A program made the position numbers and the translations under genes. The notes under the pieces were generated by a model. That model searched no databases, had not been told where the DNA came from, and saw only the letters and a program-made list of their open reading frames with translations. Shown here piece after piece: positions 11,416-23,448 of a stretch of DNA of 64,000 nucleotides. Numbering within the stretch: the first letter of the stretch is position 1; the number at the start of each line of letters is the position of its first letter. The stretch comes from Cyathus striatus (lineage: Eukaryota > Basidiomycota > Agaricomycetes > Agaricales > Nidulariaceae), in NCBI GenBank assembly GCA_025738555.1, contig JAOVFP010000005.1:496001-560000 (forward strand), read 5' to 3'.

Positions 11416-13832
11416 ATGGCTCGTTGTTCCACTCACTCTGCCACAACTCAGGCTTCCAGTGTCACCCCCACTGAGTCCACCCCACTCTCAGTTGCCACAC
11501 ATGAAACTTGCAGCAAGTCTCGCAAGTATGGTACTTCTGCTGCTGATCTTACAGCCCAACCACCAACAAAGAAGCAGGCCACAACCAACAAACCTATTAC
11601 AGATAATGAGGAGAGTGAAAATGTGCAGGAAAAACAGAGTAAAAAAATTGTAAAAGGCAAGAAAGGCAAAAAACCCGGTATGGTTTCATAACTTTCTTTC
11701 ACTGCCTTGCTAATATTTTTTAGAAAAACTTCGGAAAAGAAAAGAGCTGAGGATGCTGCTGCAGATGAAAAGGTGTACCTGACCTTACTGCATATGTATT
11801 ACATATATTTATACAATATTTATGTACTAATAATACTTAGTGCTGAAAGGGTGCTGGAGGAAAGCGGCCTTCCTGTTGCCCCTTCAAAGTGGGGTTCATC
11901 TTCTGATGTACCTCAACCAGCAGCTCCAGTTTTCACTGTTATTCGTAAGTGCCATTCAGATATGAAAAAAGGTAAAAAAATATTCAGCTATATGCATAAA
12001 ATGTGTATCTAAATATTTATATCTTCTACAGTTGAAGAAGAACATGAATCAGATGGATATGAAACCAATAATGAAAGTGGAAATAAAGGTTTGAATTGAT
12101 AGCTTACATATATATTTACTAACACAAGTTATATTTCAGAAAATACTGAAGATTCAACTGACGGATAAAATGCAGGTCATGGAAATGAATCAGAACACAG
12201 TGATGGTAGGTGATATTAGCATCACATCTTTCAAGTCTGACAAAAAAGTATGCAGAAGATCACACCAGTAAGAATAAAGGTAAGAAAAGTTTAGTAATAT
12301 TATAACTGTATTACTGTATTTAAGATCTTGAAAGGGAGTGATACCAGCATTGTATCTTCCAAGTCCAACAGCAATCGTACAGAAGACAGGACTAGTAAAG
12401 ATAAAGGTATGGATTTTCAGTAATATTTGTATTTATACTGACTGGTTCATATAAACTCTGCTAAATATCTGAAAGTAGGAAAAAAACTATGGGTAGATAG
12501 GGCATTTTCTCAAGGTGTTCTGAATGGTATATATAGCTTTCATGCATCTGCTGCAGCATATATGGAATATTGGAACAATAGTTTTGGAAATGGAAAGAAA
12601 ATAAGCTGAAGACAAGTCTGGGAGGCTTTTATACATGAATCAATATGCATGGTTTCTGCAGGATCTGGTGTTAATTTTATTAGTCTTGATGGACTTTCAA
12701 TTACTGCATTAACAGAAGAAGCATTTGCAAGGTTGGGTGAAAATGGAAAAATATGTGCATCACATGATTACAGCTGCTTAGAGTGTACACAGCCTTATAG
12801 AGAAACTCAAGACTCACTACCAGATGAGAGTGCAACAGTTAAAATGGTAGTAATTGATGGGATTGTTATGGGACCACAGGTAATGCACAACTAAAACTAA
12901 ACAATATTATACTAATACATATTTTAAGCACTGTGCATATGACAATTGTTCCAATACACTTGTAAACCATAGAGGAGGTGTATTTTGTGATGTTCACAAC
13001 CAAGAATTTGGAGCAAGATGCTGTGTTCGTGACTGTCAAAATCAAAAGATAGATAATACACAAGCTTGCAATGAGCACCAGGAAATGTGGCATAAATATA
13101 ATTTAGAACATAGTTCAGATTATTTAAATGGTGCATGAAGGATGCTTCACAAACCAGCTGAAAATCCACCTTGGAATAAAAACTGAGGAAGACATATTCA
13201 GCAGCCTCACAATGAGTCAGATAACAATATTTCGAAGAGATCTCATTATTTTAGTGCCTCTCACTATTATTGTGTAGAAACAATATGTGCTCCATGTGGT
13301 GCTGTAATTGCATGGACAAAGTTTGTGAAGTCTGAGTCAACAACCAATATACTTAAGTTCTTAGAAGATGTTTTTCCTGATGAAGAATTAAGACCAGATT
13401 ACATATGTAATGATAAGGCATGTAAACTTCTTTGAACAGCAGTTGCAAATGGAAGTTGGGTAGATTGGTTTAAAAGTAGCTGCTTTGTAGTAGATGGCTA
13501 TCACTATACAAATCACTGCTCAGATGATTACCTTTGTAGAAAGTGGTGTAATCCATCATCACAAGATAGTTCTTCACCAAATCTTGTTTATATTGCACAA
13601 GATAGAAATGGTGAAGGATATCACAAATGAGCATTCAATACACAAGCCTGTGAACAACTAAATTCATGGCTTGGTGGGTTTGAATTTATTATGAAACGTA
13701 TGACTCCAAGCAACTTTAATTGGTTCATGCATTCTATGATCTTTAATCATACTCAACATGTAATAAAACGGCAGAACAGCCAAAACTTTAGTATTATTAG
13801 TGAAGATTTTGAACATGATGATGGTCTGTTGT
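11416..13832 (+). pseudogene. Broken CxC5/CxC6-type gene, old copy
   Basis: Begins with MARCSTHSATTQASS, collinear with the gene at 38,679. It then jumps at about 12,460 straight into the part equivalent to residues just after CxC5 (NSAKYLKVG), so the CxC5 cluster and the segment before it are deleted. The CxC6 region follows, split by an intron near 12,880-12,928, then the RNase H-like C-terminal part. In-frame TGA codons stand where the younger copy has Arg at 13,136, 13,184, 13,433 and 13,628, and another lies at 12,607. At 13,466 this copy keeps Trp where the younger copy has a stop. The locus cannot encode a working protein. Confidence 0.85.
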
Positions 13833-14190
13833 AGAAGCATTGGAAGATGTGGTAGAAGAGACATCAGAAATAATAGGTGTGGGAAATATGGTAGAAGATG
13901 TGTCAGAAAATGTGGTACAAATGTAGTACAGAGATATCTGGTAGGAAAATAATAGGTGTGGGAAAATATTGTAGAAGAGGCATAGGAAGATGTGGTAGGG
14001 CGATAGTATGCTATCAGTACTGAAGGGTGTGGGAAAATGTAGTAAAGAGTAGTAGTGGTAGCATGTACTGAAAGGTGTGGGAAAATGTAGTAAAGAATAG
14101 TAGTGGTAGCATGTACTGAAGGGTGTAGGAAAATGTAGTAAAGAATAGTAGTAGTAGCAAAGATGTAGTAGTGAGATAGTATGTTATCAA
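13833..14190 (+). repeat. Tandem repeat, 48-bp unit, in the 3' part of the old element
   Basis: Nearly three copies of a 48-bp unit (containing GTGTGGGAAAATGTAGTAAA) at about 14,025-14,165, preceded by looser GGTAGAAGA/TGTGGGAAA repeats. I do not see this array in the younger copy, where TAATAAT-rich sequence takes its place, so it may have expanded after insertion. Confidence 0.7.
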
Positions 14191-14439
14191 TATGTGTGGG
14201 AAAATACACCTGGAGTCTTAAAAAGAACTTACTTTAAAAAATACAAAGTCCATCAGGACTCCACCAGGACTCCATCAGGACTTCTTATATTCCAGCAGGA
14301 TGTCATCAGGACAATATCTATTCTATCAGGACTCCACCAGATTCCATTAGGACTCTGCCAGACTCCACCTGGACTATCCAGACTATATTGAGTCTGGACA
14401 GAGTTCAGATGGACTGGGGGGGGGGAGCATAAAGTACTG

Positions 14440-15180
14440 ACTTTGGCCCTGCTTATTTTTATTCAGTGAAAGTTTAGTTTTTCAAGTCAACTTAAGTTCC
14501 TTGCTAATTAATTCTCTGAAAGTTAAGTTCTCTCAAGTTAAGTTCCTCACTAATTTTTCGAGTTCCCTCAAGTTCAATTTTCAAAATTTCAAGTGTAAAG
14601 TAAAAACTAATCACTAGTACTACTATCTGAGTGAGTGTAAGTTGAGTTCCCTCAAATTAAGTTTTTCAAGTCAACTTAAGTTCCTTGTTAATTTTTTCTG
14701 AAAGTTGAGTTCTCTCGAGTTAAGTTCCTCACTAATTTTTCAAGTTCCCTCAAGTTCGAGTTTCAAAATTTCAACTATACAGTAACTATAAACTAATCAC
14801 TAGTACTACTATTTGCTAATCACTACTATTGCTACCACAGCTTTGTCCCACACCCTGCCTGATTTCATCAACATTTCCCATGCACTCTTCCCACCTTTAT
14901 TTACTTCTGTTTACATGCAGTATTGAATAATCACATCTATCATAAACAAATATTCATTACTGCAACATCAACACATCATGTGATTTTTGATGTGCACTCT
15001 TCCTTATCATCAATGTTCATCATGCTCAACAGTGAGCAAGTCTTTTCTGATTTTTAAGCTCAATTCTTGCTCTTTTTATTTCAGTCTTTTTGCATCACTT
15101 AATATAAGTTGTTATACATTTAATAGACCTGATACACTAGTAAATGTAAATGACGTACCCTATTTTATTTTCTTTACATC
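14440..15180 (+). repeat. AAGTTC-array element, right part
   Basis: Continues the element begun at 8,835. Two long runs of AAGTTCCTTG / TTCAAGTTCCCTC words (14,480-14,790) include a direct duplication of about 170 bp (14,490-14,610 resembles 14,640-14,790). They are followed by AT-rich sequence shared, inverted, with 48,290-48,640 and in part with 20,260-20,520 (ATGTTCA-CATGCTCAACAGTGAGC). No coding frame recognised. Confidence 0.65.
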
Positions 15181-15189
15181 TTGATTTCG

Positions 15190-16249
15190 AGATGCCAGTA
15201 CTGAGTGCATCGAGAATGGAAACAGCGGGGAGGGGCTGAGTTCCCGCGCCGCCTCCCATAATTTACTAAGGGATTTAAACAAATAAACTATTAAAACATA
15301 TAAAACTCCGCGTTAGTACTGGTTTTAAAACAATTTAAACAAATACATACCACTTTCTTTCAAAAATACCAAAGTCATTTAGCACTTACTAGCACCAGAT
15401 AGATCCCATATTCATTATGACGAGCCCTCAGAATAATAGAACAACCAGGAATGCGCACTGTGTTGAGACAGAACCCAGACCCTAGAACGAGCCCAGAACA
15501 TGAGAACTCGAGCAAAGCTATGCAGACAATGCATTAGCTAAGCACGGAATGATGCCGATAGACCACGCGCAACCCATGCGCAGATCACGAAGAAGAGAAA
15601 GATAGTGGGGCAAGTACGCGACGCAGCGATGGCGTTTTGTTGCGATACTGACGCGCCACACACACTTGATGATATAAGCAACGCCCGAAATAGAAACAGA
15701 TCGACGCGCCGCCCGTTGCGACATAGACATGTGTGCGCGCGCGCATGCAATTGGCTGCAGCAATGGCTGGGCTAGAGCCACGGAGAAACCTAGGAATAAA
15801 ATTAGTAATTAGTATAGACCCAATCCGTAGCTAGATATGTCCGTAAATGTATATAGATGAGCGAGGGGGGAATGAAACGGCAGGAACTGCCAGGCATTCT
15901 TCCCTCCCGCAGATAGGGTGTGTAAAGATGAATCAGATGAGAATCAGAATTAGTTACGAGACATTTAGATACCGAGAACTACATACCGAGTTTGCTGAAT
16001 TGAATCTGAACATTTTGACTTTGAAACACTTTGACGCGTGAACGAGAATAGCCCGAGTTTAACTTGTTCTATTTTTAATCTGATCTAAATTTGGACTTGA
16101 ATATTATTGCGCCCCTCGAACTTACTGAATCTACACCTCGGGATATTAAGTTTATGATTGTATTTGGAATTGCTATTCTAAGTATTAAATAAACTAACTA
16201 CTTTTGTCGTGTGACTCAACAGACCATATTATACCAAGTACTAATGTAA
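15190..16249. other. CpG-retaining segment without a recognised gene
   Basis: The base composition changes abruptly at about 15,190: CpG is common (GCGCGCGCGCATGC near 15,735) whereas both neighbours are depleted. A GGGGCTGAG-TCCCGCGCC word (15,230) recurs at about 30,192. Short minus-strand frames at 15,518-15,781 show no family I know. It is either a recent insertion or an unmethylated unique stretch. Confidence 0.4.
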
Positions 16250-17740
16250 ATAAAGTAATAGGGCCGGCAAGCAGCATTGCCCACTACCACCAACCTTACC
16301 CCGCTAATAGAGGACCAACTAAATTAATGTATTAAGTTATGAACTTTACTTCCTTGCAATTCAGTGAAATTTGTCCCCCTCACAGCCAGACTTAAAATCC
16401 CCCTTCCAACACCCCAGAGTGCCTTGGTCGAACTCATGTTATATTTCTTTGTTTAGGTGTCAAGCTTACATCATCTTTACAGATGAAAGGTGATAACATT
16501 GATAACAGACTTTTAAGTACACATCCATGGAAGTTAATATCCAATCCAGGATTGATACTGTGCAGGTAGTGTGCCTACCCCACATGACTGTGTACTGTAA
16601 AGCCAAGATGCATGGAGATATATAATGCAATATAGCAAGTTGCAAGGAACAGGACTGTCATAAGCATCCAAATACTGGCTTTAGTTTCTAGGGAATGAAA
16701 ACTCACTCAAACCAAGCTGGTCAAATGACATCCAAATGTCACCAAGCACTGCAAATATAGCAGCAACATGTCAAGTCACACTCCCATTGAACTAAATGTT
16801 CGGCAGTTTGCCTCAGCAGCCCCGACAAAGGGGGTGGTAATCCCTGAGACCACCACTGAGACTCCAGGTATCACACTCAGGAAGCTGAAACTTGAAAGTT
16901 GTTGATGAAGAGAAAACTCTGTTGGGGTAGCTACTATGCCACCTGATGATGTAGTCCTGATACATTATGTACTGTAATTAGAACCTGGTTGTAATGTATT
17001 GACACAGTAAATTACAGGAGTAGTAATACATAATGTGAAGCAATTACAATTGACTAAGTAGTATTACATACATGGTAATAAATCTAATGTGAATATGCTG
17101 TATGAATCTTGGGAATGGATCTCTGAGTGCTATGCTGCATGATGATGAGACTGTTACCAATCCTGACATCTCCAAATTCAGATATAGAGTATTTATGGTT
17201 TTGTTTCACCTTGGAGATATGATGCCCCATTGCTTGTGGGTGTTTCATGTCAACATTAATGAACTGTGTCTTCCCATTAACTTCTTTTCTGTATCTTCCG
17301 AAGCCTCTATGCTTCATATAATGACATACCATATTATATGTTTTTTGTATATCTTCCGCATTTTCACAAATTTAATGATTGTTTTTCCATCATATGAAAG
17401 TCTAATAAACCATTTCCATTACATGTTCTACTTCTTTGTTGTATGTTTTCATATGTTTTCCAAATTTCCGAGGCTCCAAATTTCTGCACTGTGTATACAC
17501 AAAATATGAGGTGCCTATGTAGAAAGCTACAACCCACTGTGTTCGGTTAGTGTCAGAATTCTGAAAGGTGTGATTATATAAATTACTATACACAATGTAC
17601 TGGTATGACTGTATCATATGGAGATTTAGGAAATACATACATAGGTATAGCAGTTCACCAGTTTTATGCCAACTTAAATTGAATTTACATCTGCAATGTG
17701 TTATAAGATGGTAGGTACTAGGTAGTGCATCAGCCCTATA

Positions 17741-18137
17741 CACCTCAGACAAGGTCGAATCAGGGTAAGGTAAATATGGTACAAACAGATTTTGTTAACA
17801 ATTAGAATGATGATCAAAATTTGTTATTGTGTCAGATTTAAGTCCATATTGTAAGTTGGAATGAACATTAGCTCTGTGTCCCAATTGTTCGAACCGATTA
17901 TGAATATGTCACAGTCCCATATCCATTGTTAGCCAATCGGAAAATTTTCGGTAAGGATATTTTTATGTCACATACTTTGACTCTGTTTTATTATCTGTAC
18001 TATAAGCCAATCCACGTTCTCTTTCTGAAATTGTTTACAAATATGTATGGCAAATATATTTGGTGACATATTCTAAATTTTAATTAAATATGTTTGTACC
18101 ATATTTACCCTTGCCCGATTTTACCCTGTCTGAGGTG
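17741..18137. mobile_element. 397-bp TIR element (MITE) nested in element A
   Basis: Imperfect TIRs of about 45 bp starting CACCTCAGACA and containing GTAAATATGGTACAAACA at the inner side of both ends. ATA stands directly outside each end (17,738-17,740 and 18,138-18,140), a possible 3-bp TSD. No coding capacity. More CpG than the surrounding sequence, so it inserted later. Confidence 0.75.
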
Positions 18138-18289
18138 ATAGGGAATGACTCTCCACACCTGGAAACACACCCCTCCCAAGCCCCTTTACAATCTTGCTCA
18201 CATCCCCTTCACATCTTCCAATTCCTCACCCAAATCTAATAAACCCCACACTGCTCCCTTTTGGTAAGGATATAGATGTGTGTCATATA

Positions 18290-18759
18290 CCTACAATGAG
18301 GAGAGTGAATATGAAGAGGGCATAGAGCATTACTTGGATGTCAAGAATGCGAAACCATATAAAAGAGAAGCTGTAAGGTGTAAGTAAGAGAGATGAGGGA
18401 TGGGGTAGGATGGGCACTTACTGATTTCGTGAAGTCCATCCATTCTGAATGTTGACACACAACTGGAGTACAAAGAGAATGAAACACATGCTCCCACATA
18501 CTATCAATGGATACAAACCATGATATCTTTGGTAAATGCTGCAGGAACCAGAGTGTCTCCATCACCATAACCAGCTGTGGGACATTATGAAGTCCCATTG
18601 TGGTCAAGTGTACTGCTTGGTACGAGAGCTAGGATCAAGTATGACGGCAAGGAGAAGCTAGAGGTGAAGCAGGTGTATGACTGGGATATAGTCACTATGA
18701 GAGAAGATCTTGGATGGGAGGGGAGGAGTGTATGGGGTAGGGCAAGAGTGTATCTCTGA
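18290..18759 (+). other. Unassigned open frames inside element A
   Basis: Two stretches have protein-like composition: an acidic run near 18,298-18,375 (EESEYEEGIEHYLDVKNAK) and an open frame ending at 18,759 (with VLLGTRARIKYDGKEKLEV). They could be a captured gene fragment or two exons of an element gene, but I recognise neither and cannot confirm a splice. Confidence 0.2.
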
Positions 18760-19329
18760 CTTCATGACAGTATTTCTCCTGTATGTGAGCTAGTACATAC
18801 TAGTAAAACTCCATGTCAGAACTCATCAATGCATATAGAGGAAGATAGAACGCAGTCATCACTGTATTCTGCCCTATGTATGCCAATACATAGTTTGCAG
18901 ATCTGAACATGAGTATGAGATCATAGGGTCAAGCATCACCTTTGCTTAATTTCTTCCATGCTAAAGTAGAACATTGTGATACTAACCATGAGCATAAGGT
19001 GGTGTACAGGCTATAGCTGTATCTCTAATGCATGTAAAATAAGTGTGTTCTAATTAGAGAGATGACCTGCAATATTAGTATTGAAGCTGAAGGAGGGCAT
19101 GTCACATTGGTCACAGCCTCACAGGGCAAAGGGTTTTAAGTTGTCAGCTAATCAAATTGTCTGACAGTGAGATCCTGACCCTGATTTCTGAAATTTCCTT
19201 ATAGGGAAATCCAAACCGCCCTATAACCCAACTACCTTAAAAGGTAGTGGGAATAAACTTATAAAAATGCGAGTTATATATGTATTTAGTCTTTTATTAT
19301 AATATGTTCCATGATTTGTACAGATTATG

Positions 19330-19950
19330 TGATTTGTGTAGAAAAGTGTATTAGTTGTGAAGGAAAATAAGAGCGGAGGCGTGGGAAAATAAGAGCGGAA
19401 GGGCGGGAAATGATGAAATGAGTGGGAAATAATAAACAGAGATCAGAACAATAAGTGATAGCATGGGAAAATATTGAGTGGGGATGCAGACAGCAGTGAA
19501 CAGCAGAAGCAGAGGCATGGGAAATAAATGCGAACACCCAATGAGCATCAGAAGTGAAAGCGGAAGCATGGGAAAATATGAGCAAGAGGGCAGAAAATGA
19601 TGGAACACATGGGAAATTGCGAGCGGAAGGGAGGGCAGGAAATAATAATTAAAGGAGAAGCGAAAGCGTGGGAAATACTGAGCAGGAAGTGGACAGCAGA
19701 AATAATAAGCGGATGCGTGGGAAATTATGAGCGGGAGGGCGGAAAATAATGAGTCAAGGTCAGAATGATAGCAGCAGAGCATGGGAAACATTGAGCACGA
19801 AAGTATGTTGGCGTGATATGTTAAGCGGATGCATGGGAAATTATGAGTGGAGGTGCAGGCAACAATGAGAATGTGCAATTAATGGGAAATGAGAAAACAT
19901 TGAATTATATGCATGGGAAACAGTGAGCAGAGGGGCGGGAAACAACACAA
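19330..19950. repeat. Degenerate minisatellite around GCATGGGAAATAATGAGCGG
   Basis: About fifteen diverged units of roughly 35-50 bp with the core GTGGGAAAT-ATGAGCGGA. Single units recur near 20,885 beside another repeat. The minus-strand frames rich in Phe, Pro and Ser (19,325-19,878) are produced by the repeat. Confidence 0.7.
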
Positions 19951-19989
19951 ACTACTGTATAATTACTGTAAGGTTCTCATACAATACAG

Positions 19990-21065
19990 GTATACAACTT
20001 GCTTATTTTTCAAGTAAAATTTAAGTTCCCTTGAGTAAAGTTAAGTTCCTTGCTTATTTTTTTGAGTAAAAGTTAAGTTCCATCAAGTCGAGTTGAGTTC
20101 CTCGCTTATTTTTTTTTGAGTGGTGTTAAGTTCCTAAATTCAAGTGTCAGTTAAGTTACCATCGAGTTACCTTCGAGTGGTAAATTGACACTCAAGGACA
20201 CTCGAATTTGGGTCAAGTTCCATTCGAGTTCCAGTTAAGTTCCTATATTAAGTTCCTCAAATTCCATTACAAAAAACCCATACTTTACAATCATGCTCAT
20301 TGTTATCACAATCCCTTACCTCATTGTTTCCCATGCCCACTCCTGCTGCCATGGATGTGTAAAAATAGTGCCATCACATCAGCCATCAAATCCCCGATAA
20401 CTCCACTCACTTCTGATGCATTGATGGTGATCACATCGCACTTCTTTCATCATCATGTTCAACAGTGAGCATGTATTTTGTGCATTCTTCTCTCAGTTTT
20501 TGGATTCTTCCTGTGATTTTTTTTTACAATATGAAGTTAGTTATTTTGCATGTAATATAACATCTTAGTTGCATAAGCATGATGTACTGTGCTTATATAA
20601 AATATAAAATATAACATTAATAATAATAATATAAACTTTTTGTACTATTTCATAGGTAATTTAGCTGTATTGTAGAAGTATTTAATATACATTCATATTC
20701 ACAAAAAAATGAGAGGAATTGTCCACTAACTCAACCAGAAATGAAAATGATGGGTACTCACTGTTTATAATGATGATGAGGCATATGAATGTGATCAAAC
20801 ATGCCATGGAAAACAACATGTGGCACTCATTGATCAATTTGATGGAGGGAGAAGGATCAGATCAAATTAATGATCAACATTCAGGGGCATGGGAAATAAT
20901 GAGTGCCAAGGCGCAACAGCAAGTGAGCATTAATCTAGTAATCCATAGCAGGGTCAGAATGTCTGTGATATATGATACAAATCAAGCTAATTTACATTTT
21001 TTGAGTTACAGGTGAGTTCCTTTCAAGTTCCATTTGAGTTACTGGTAACTCAAAAATTTGGTGGC
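19990..21065 (+). repeat. AAGTTC-array element, second copy
   Basis: Arrays of AAGTTCCTTGCTTATTTTT and TTAAGTTCC words at 19,995-20,260 and again at 21,005-21,060 enclose AT-rich sequence shared with 14,800-15,070 (GTTCAACAGTGAGCA at 20,457). Boundaries and TSD are not clear. The open frame at 20,719-21,015 crosses into the array and I do not take it as a gene. Confidence 0.5.
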
Positions 21066-21462
21066 CCCATCTGAAGGTATGCAATTATCAACTTCAGTGT
21101 CACATTTTCTAATATTTTCACCATGTCAGATGTTGGTCCTTGGTTGGGTTCATTCAATTGGAAGAGGGGTAGCATGTACCAATGAAAAATATAAATGTTT
21201 GCCAGTACAATGAAGTGGAGGATGAAGTAGCAGGTGAGGAGATGGTACCTAGGCAGTCGAGGATGAGGAGAGTGTTGTGCCAGGTGGCTATGCAAGGGTT
21301 TAGTATTGCCATTGAAAAATAATAATAACAAAAACAGTTTGGCTAGTAGGTGTAACATGTTAGACTTGGGACAATGTAGAAGGCTGTACTTCAAGACATT
21401 ATAGGATAGTGGTAAAGTTGAAGGAAGTTTGTAGAATTTCAGCTGTTGCATTCCCATTAAGC
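21066..21462. repeat. Dispersed repeat shared with 50,400-50,540
   Basis: The words GTGGCTATGCAAGG, TATTGCCATTGAAAA and AACAATAACAAA-type runs occur in the same order here (21,285-21,330) and at 50,468-50,510. A minus-strand open frame of 135 codons spans this piece; it is Leu-rich and low in information, and I do not consider it a gene. Confidence 0.4.
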
Positions 21463-22095
21463 TGCTAGGAGTTTAATTCTCTTGTAATGCCATGAATAAG
21501 CCGCTTTTCAGTTTTCACATTAAATTTAGGCTTTTAGTTAGGCATGTTGATTCTTGTCATGGGTGTTTGATTCCCTCATAATGCATATAAGCTTGGTTTT
21601 TATTATTTTTGCAGGCTAAACACCACACTGATCCTTTCCTCAACTTTACCTTAGGATCCCTATCAGAACAACTTATGAGTGAATTTTATATAATTTGACA
21701 GCCTGTACTTAAATGCATTATAAGAGGGCAGTAAAATGAATGGATATCACTAGTGTTTTTCTTCCACTTATGCTGCTGGGAGTTCAACTCTCTCACAATA
21801 TTATAAAATGACTGCATTATCAAGGTTCGATATTTATTCAAATCAAGCATTAATACTGGAGAAGTTAACCAGTGTGTTGCTTTTGGGATAAGAGTTCAAT
21901 TCTCTTGTACGTATTATAAGGTATCTGATTTTGTAGAGTTTAAAACAGTCAGCTGGACCAATTTATTGCTGGGAGTTGATTTTGGTTGACATTACATGAA
22001 CAAACTCAAAGCAGTGGGAATTTTCAAAGGGCACAGTTGTATAGCATGCTGCTTCTGGTTCTGAGAGTTCAATCTCTTCATAGTGCATTCTGGCT
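21463..22095 (+). repeat. Array of units with a tRNA B-box-like core
   Basis: The motif GCTGCTGGGAGTTCAATTCT, in diverged forms, recurs near 21,465, 21,570, 21,775, 21,890, 21,965 and 22,060, with a further copy near 52,420. GAGTTCAATTCT resembles an RNA polymerase III B box. Spacing is about 75-200 bp. This may be a tandemly amplified tRNA-derived repeat; no intact A box was seen in each unit. Confidence 0.4.
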
Positions 22096-22289
22096 CTCAG
22101 TATTGAACCTTTGCAAAAGGTTCACTTACCCCAGTTCCCAAGGCACTTGAAAAAAGTGGTAAATTACTTGATCTCAACTTAAATATTAATGTTAGTATTG
22201 TTGAAAGAGTCTGGAAGATAGTGAGAGAGTGGTAGAAGTAGATAGTTTCGTTAGAAGGGGAAGTGTATATGGTGGTCAAAGTGCACATT

Positions 22290-22490
22290 TAATAAGGTGT
22301 GCAAACACTTTTTGATGGGGTGCAAACATTTTGTGCATTGTTCAGCACACACATTTTTAGTCCCAGCACAAACACTTTCAGTAGTGCAAACATTTTTCTG
22401 TAGTGCACACTTTCTTGTATCACACACATTTCTGTAATGAGATTCTTGAAGTCAATGCAAACATTTCAACAGTATTGAATCAATTTTGAG
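22290..22490 (-). repeat. Dispersed repeat, old inverted copy of 29,860-30,095
   Basis: Read on the minus strand it follows 29,860-30,095 closely, with tandem words of the type TGTTTGYGCTGGGACYAAAA. The other copy has a GCGCCGAACAACGCGCG block; here it is GTGCTGAACAATGCACA, so every CpG of that block is changed to TG or CA. Confidence 0.8.
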
Positions 22491-23448
22491 TCTGGTGTAA
22501 GTTATTAACGAGATAATGATTTATATAGTAGATTAATTTAAGTATTACAAAAGAGAAAGTACTTAAGTTGAGCAATAATCTAGTGGACAGATGGCACATA
22601 GGGCAAGAGTGTTAGCTCCGCAGCTTGTAAATAAGTGAACATGCTTCCAGCACTCTTAATAAGCTGCTATGCAGAGGAAGTACAATTGCAGTTCAATGGG
22701 GTCCGAGGCCCATCTTCATCATTCAGTGCAACAGTCCCACTTGACAGAACCTAAAATCCATTCATCTTTTCCCTCTTATGCTTTCCCCTGATAGGAGCAT
22801 CTGCATTATGCCGCTCCCAATCACAGTCACCCAGCATCACCTATGTCTTCTTGCTTCTCAGGCTTCCTTGATTGCATGTGTAAAGTCTCTATTGGCAGCT
22901 TAAGCACCCCCTTCTGAAAACAGTCCACAATCGCCCAGACCTCTCATGCAGAAATACTCCGACCATTGCTGATAGTGCAGAATATCAGCATCTAGCATAT
23001 CCACATGCATCCTCTCCACCAACAGGCAAGGAGTTGACTTTGAGAACATGTTCACCAAGGTAATCAAAGACATAGAGGGGTGCTACATGTCTATGTGTGT
23101 CTACGTTCAAGGCAGGGTACAAGGGGGCAGAGAGGTAGATAGGTGGTGACATGGTATGATGTACTCAGGTGGTTGGAGCTGGCCACAGAAAGATGGTGAT
23201 GGAATGTTTGAGGCTGCAAATTTGATGGCAGGCAGAGATGCTGTTTATGACAAAATAGAATGACTCACTTGTTACACACTATAGACCCACAGCCTAATAA
23301 AACACCCGGAGATCAAAACTCACTGACTGATACTATTGATATATATAAATGACAAGTTGCAGCATAACCAGTTGACAAAGATACATACTTTATATGTTAT
23401 GGTGTACACCACTTGGTCAACTACCTTCATAACATCACTCTAATAACA
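22491..23448. other. No gene seen
   Basis: AT-rich and CpG-poor sequence with no open frame that I can support and no clear repeat partner in the window. Confidence 0.35.

Larger units (their letters stand above)
8953..14439 (+). mobile_element. Old, decayed copy of the CxC5/CxC6 TIR element
   Basis: Left end GAGGTCTTTATGCTCGCCCC; the right end is the inverse complement of CAGTACTTTATGCTCCCCCC. The flanks carry the TSD ACTTTGGT (8,945-8,952) and ACTTTGGC (14,440-14,447); the mismatch is what deamination of a CpG formed at the left junction would give. The order matches the copy at 36,035-43,797: TIR, subterminal GGACTCCA repeats, tRNA-like segment, minisatellite, gene, repeats, TIR. It is about 2.3 kb shorter because the part equivalent to about 39,600-41,815 is missing. 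CpG sites of the younger copy are TG or CA here. It is inserted in the AAGTTC-array element. Confidence 0.85.
16250..19256 (+). mobile_element. Three-kb element A with conserved ends
   Basis: Left end ATAGGGCCGGCAAGC-GC, then CCCACTACC. The right end has two hairpins: TATAGGG/CCCTATA (19,199-19,225) and CTACCTT/AAGGTAG (19,232-19,247), then TGGGAATAAA. The same left and right ends bound the elements at 23,449-26,347 and 33,312-43,892. By eye the interiors are not alike, which recalls Helitrons, but I see no CTRR 3' end and no Rep/helicase gene, so the class is open. A 397-bp TIR element is nested inside. Confidence 0.5.

Noticed and set aside
13664..14209. Minus-strand frame of 181 codons
   Set aside because: It is antisense to the broken CxC gene and its tandem repeat, with low-complexity Tyr/His/Thr content.
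16250..19256. Firm assignment of the 3-kb elements to Helitrons
   Set aside because: Hairpin ends and varied interiors fit, but no CTRR terminus, no A-T insertion site and no Rep/helicase were found.
19325..19878. Minus-strand frame of 175 codons resembling a hydrophobic protein
   Set aside because: It lies wholly in a degenerate minisatellite, and the hydrophobic look comes from the repeat.
21050..21457. Minus-strand Leu-rich frame of 135 codons
   Set aside because: No domain, crosses from one repeat type into another and is not kept in the copy near 50.4 kb.
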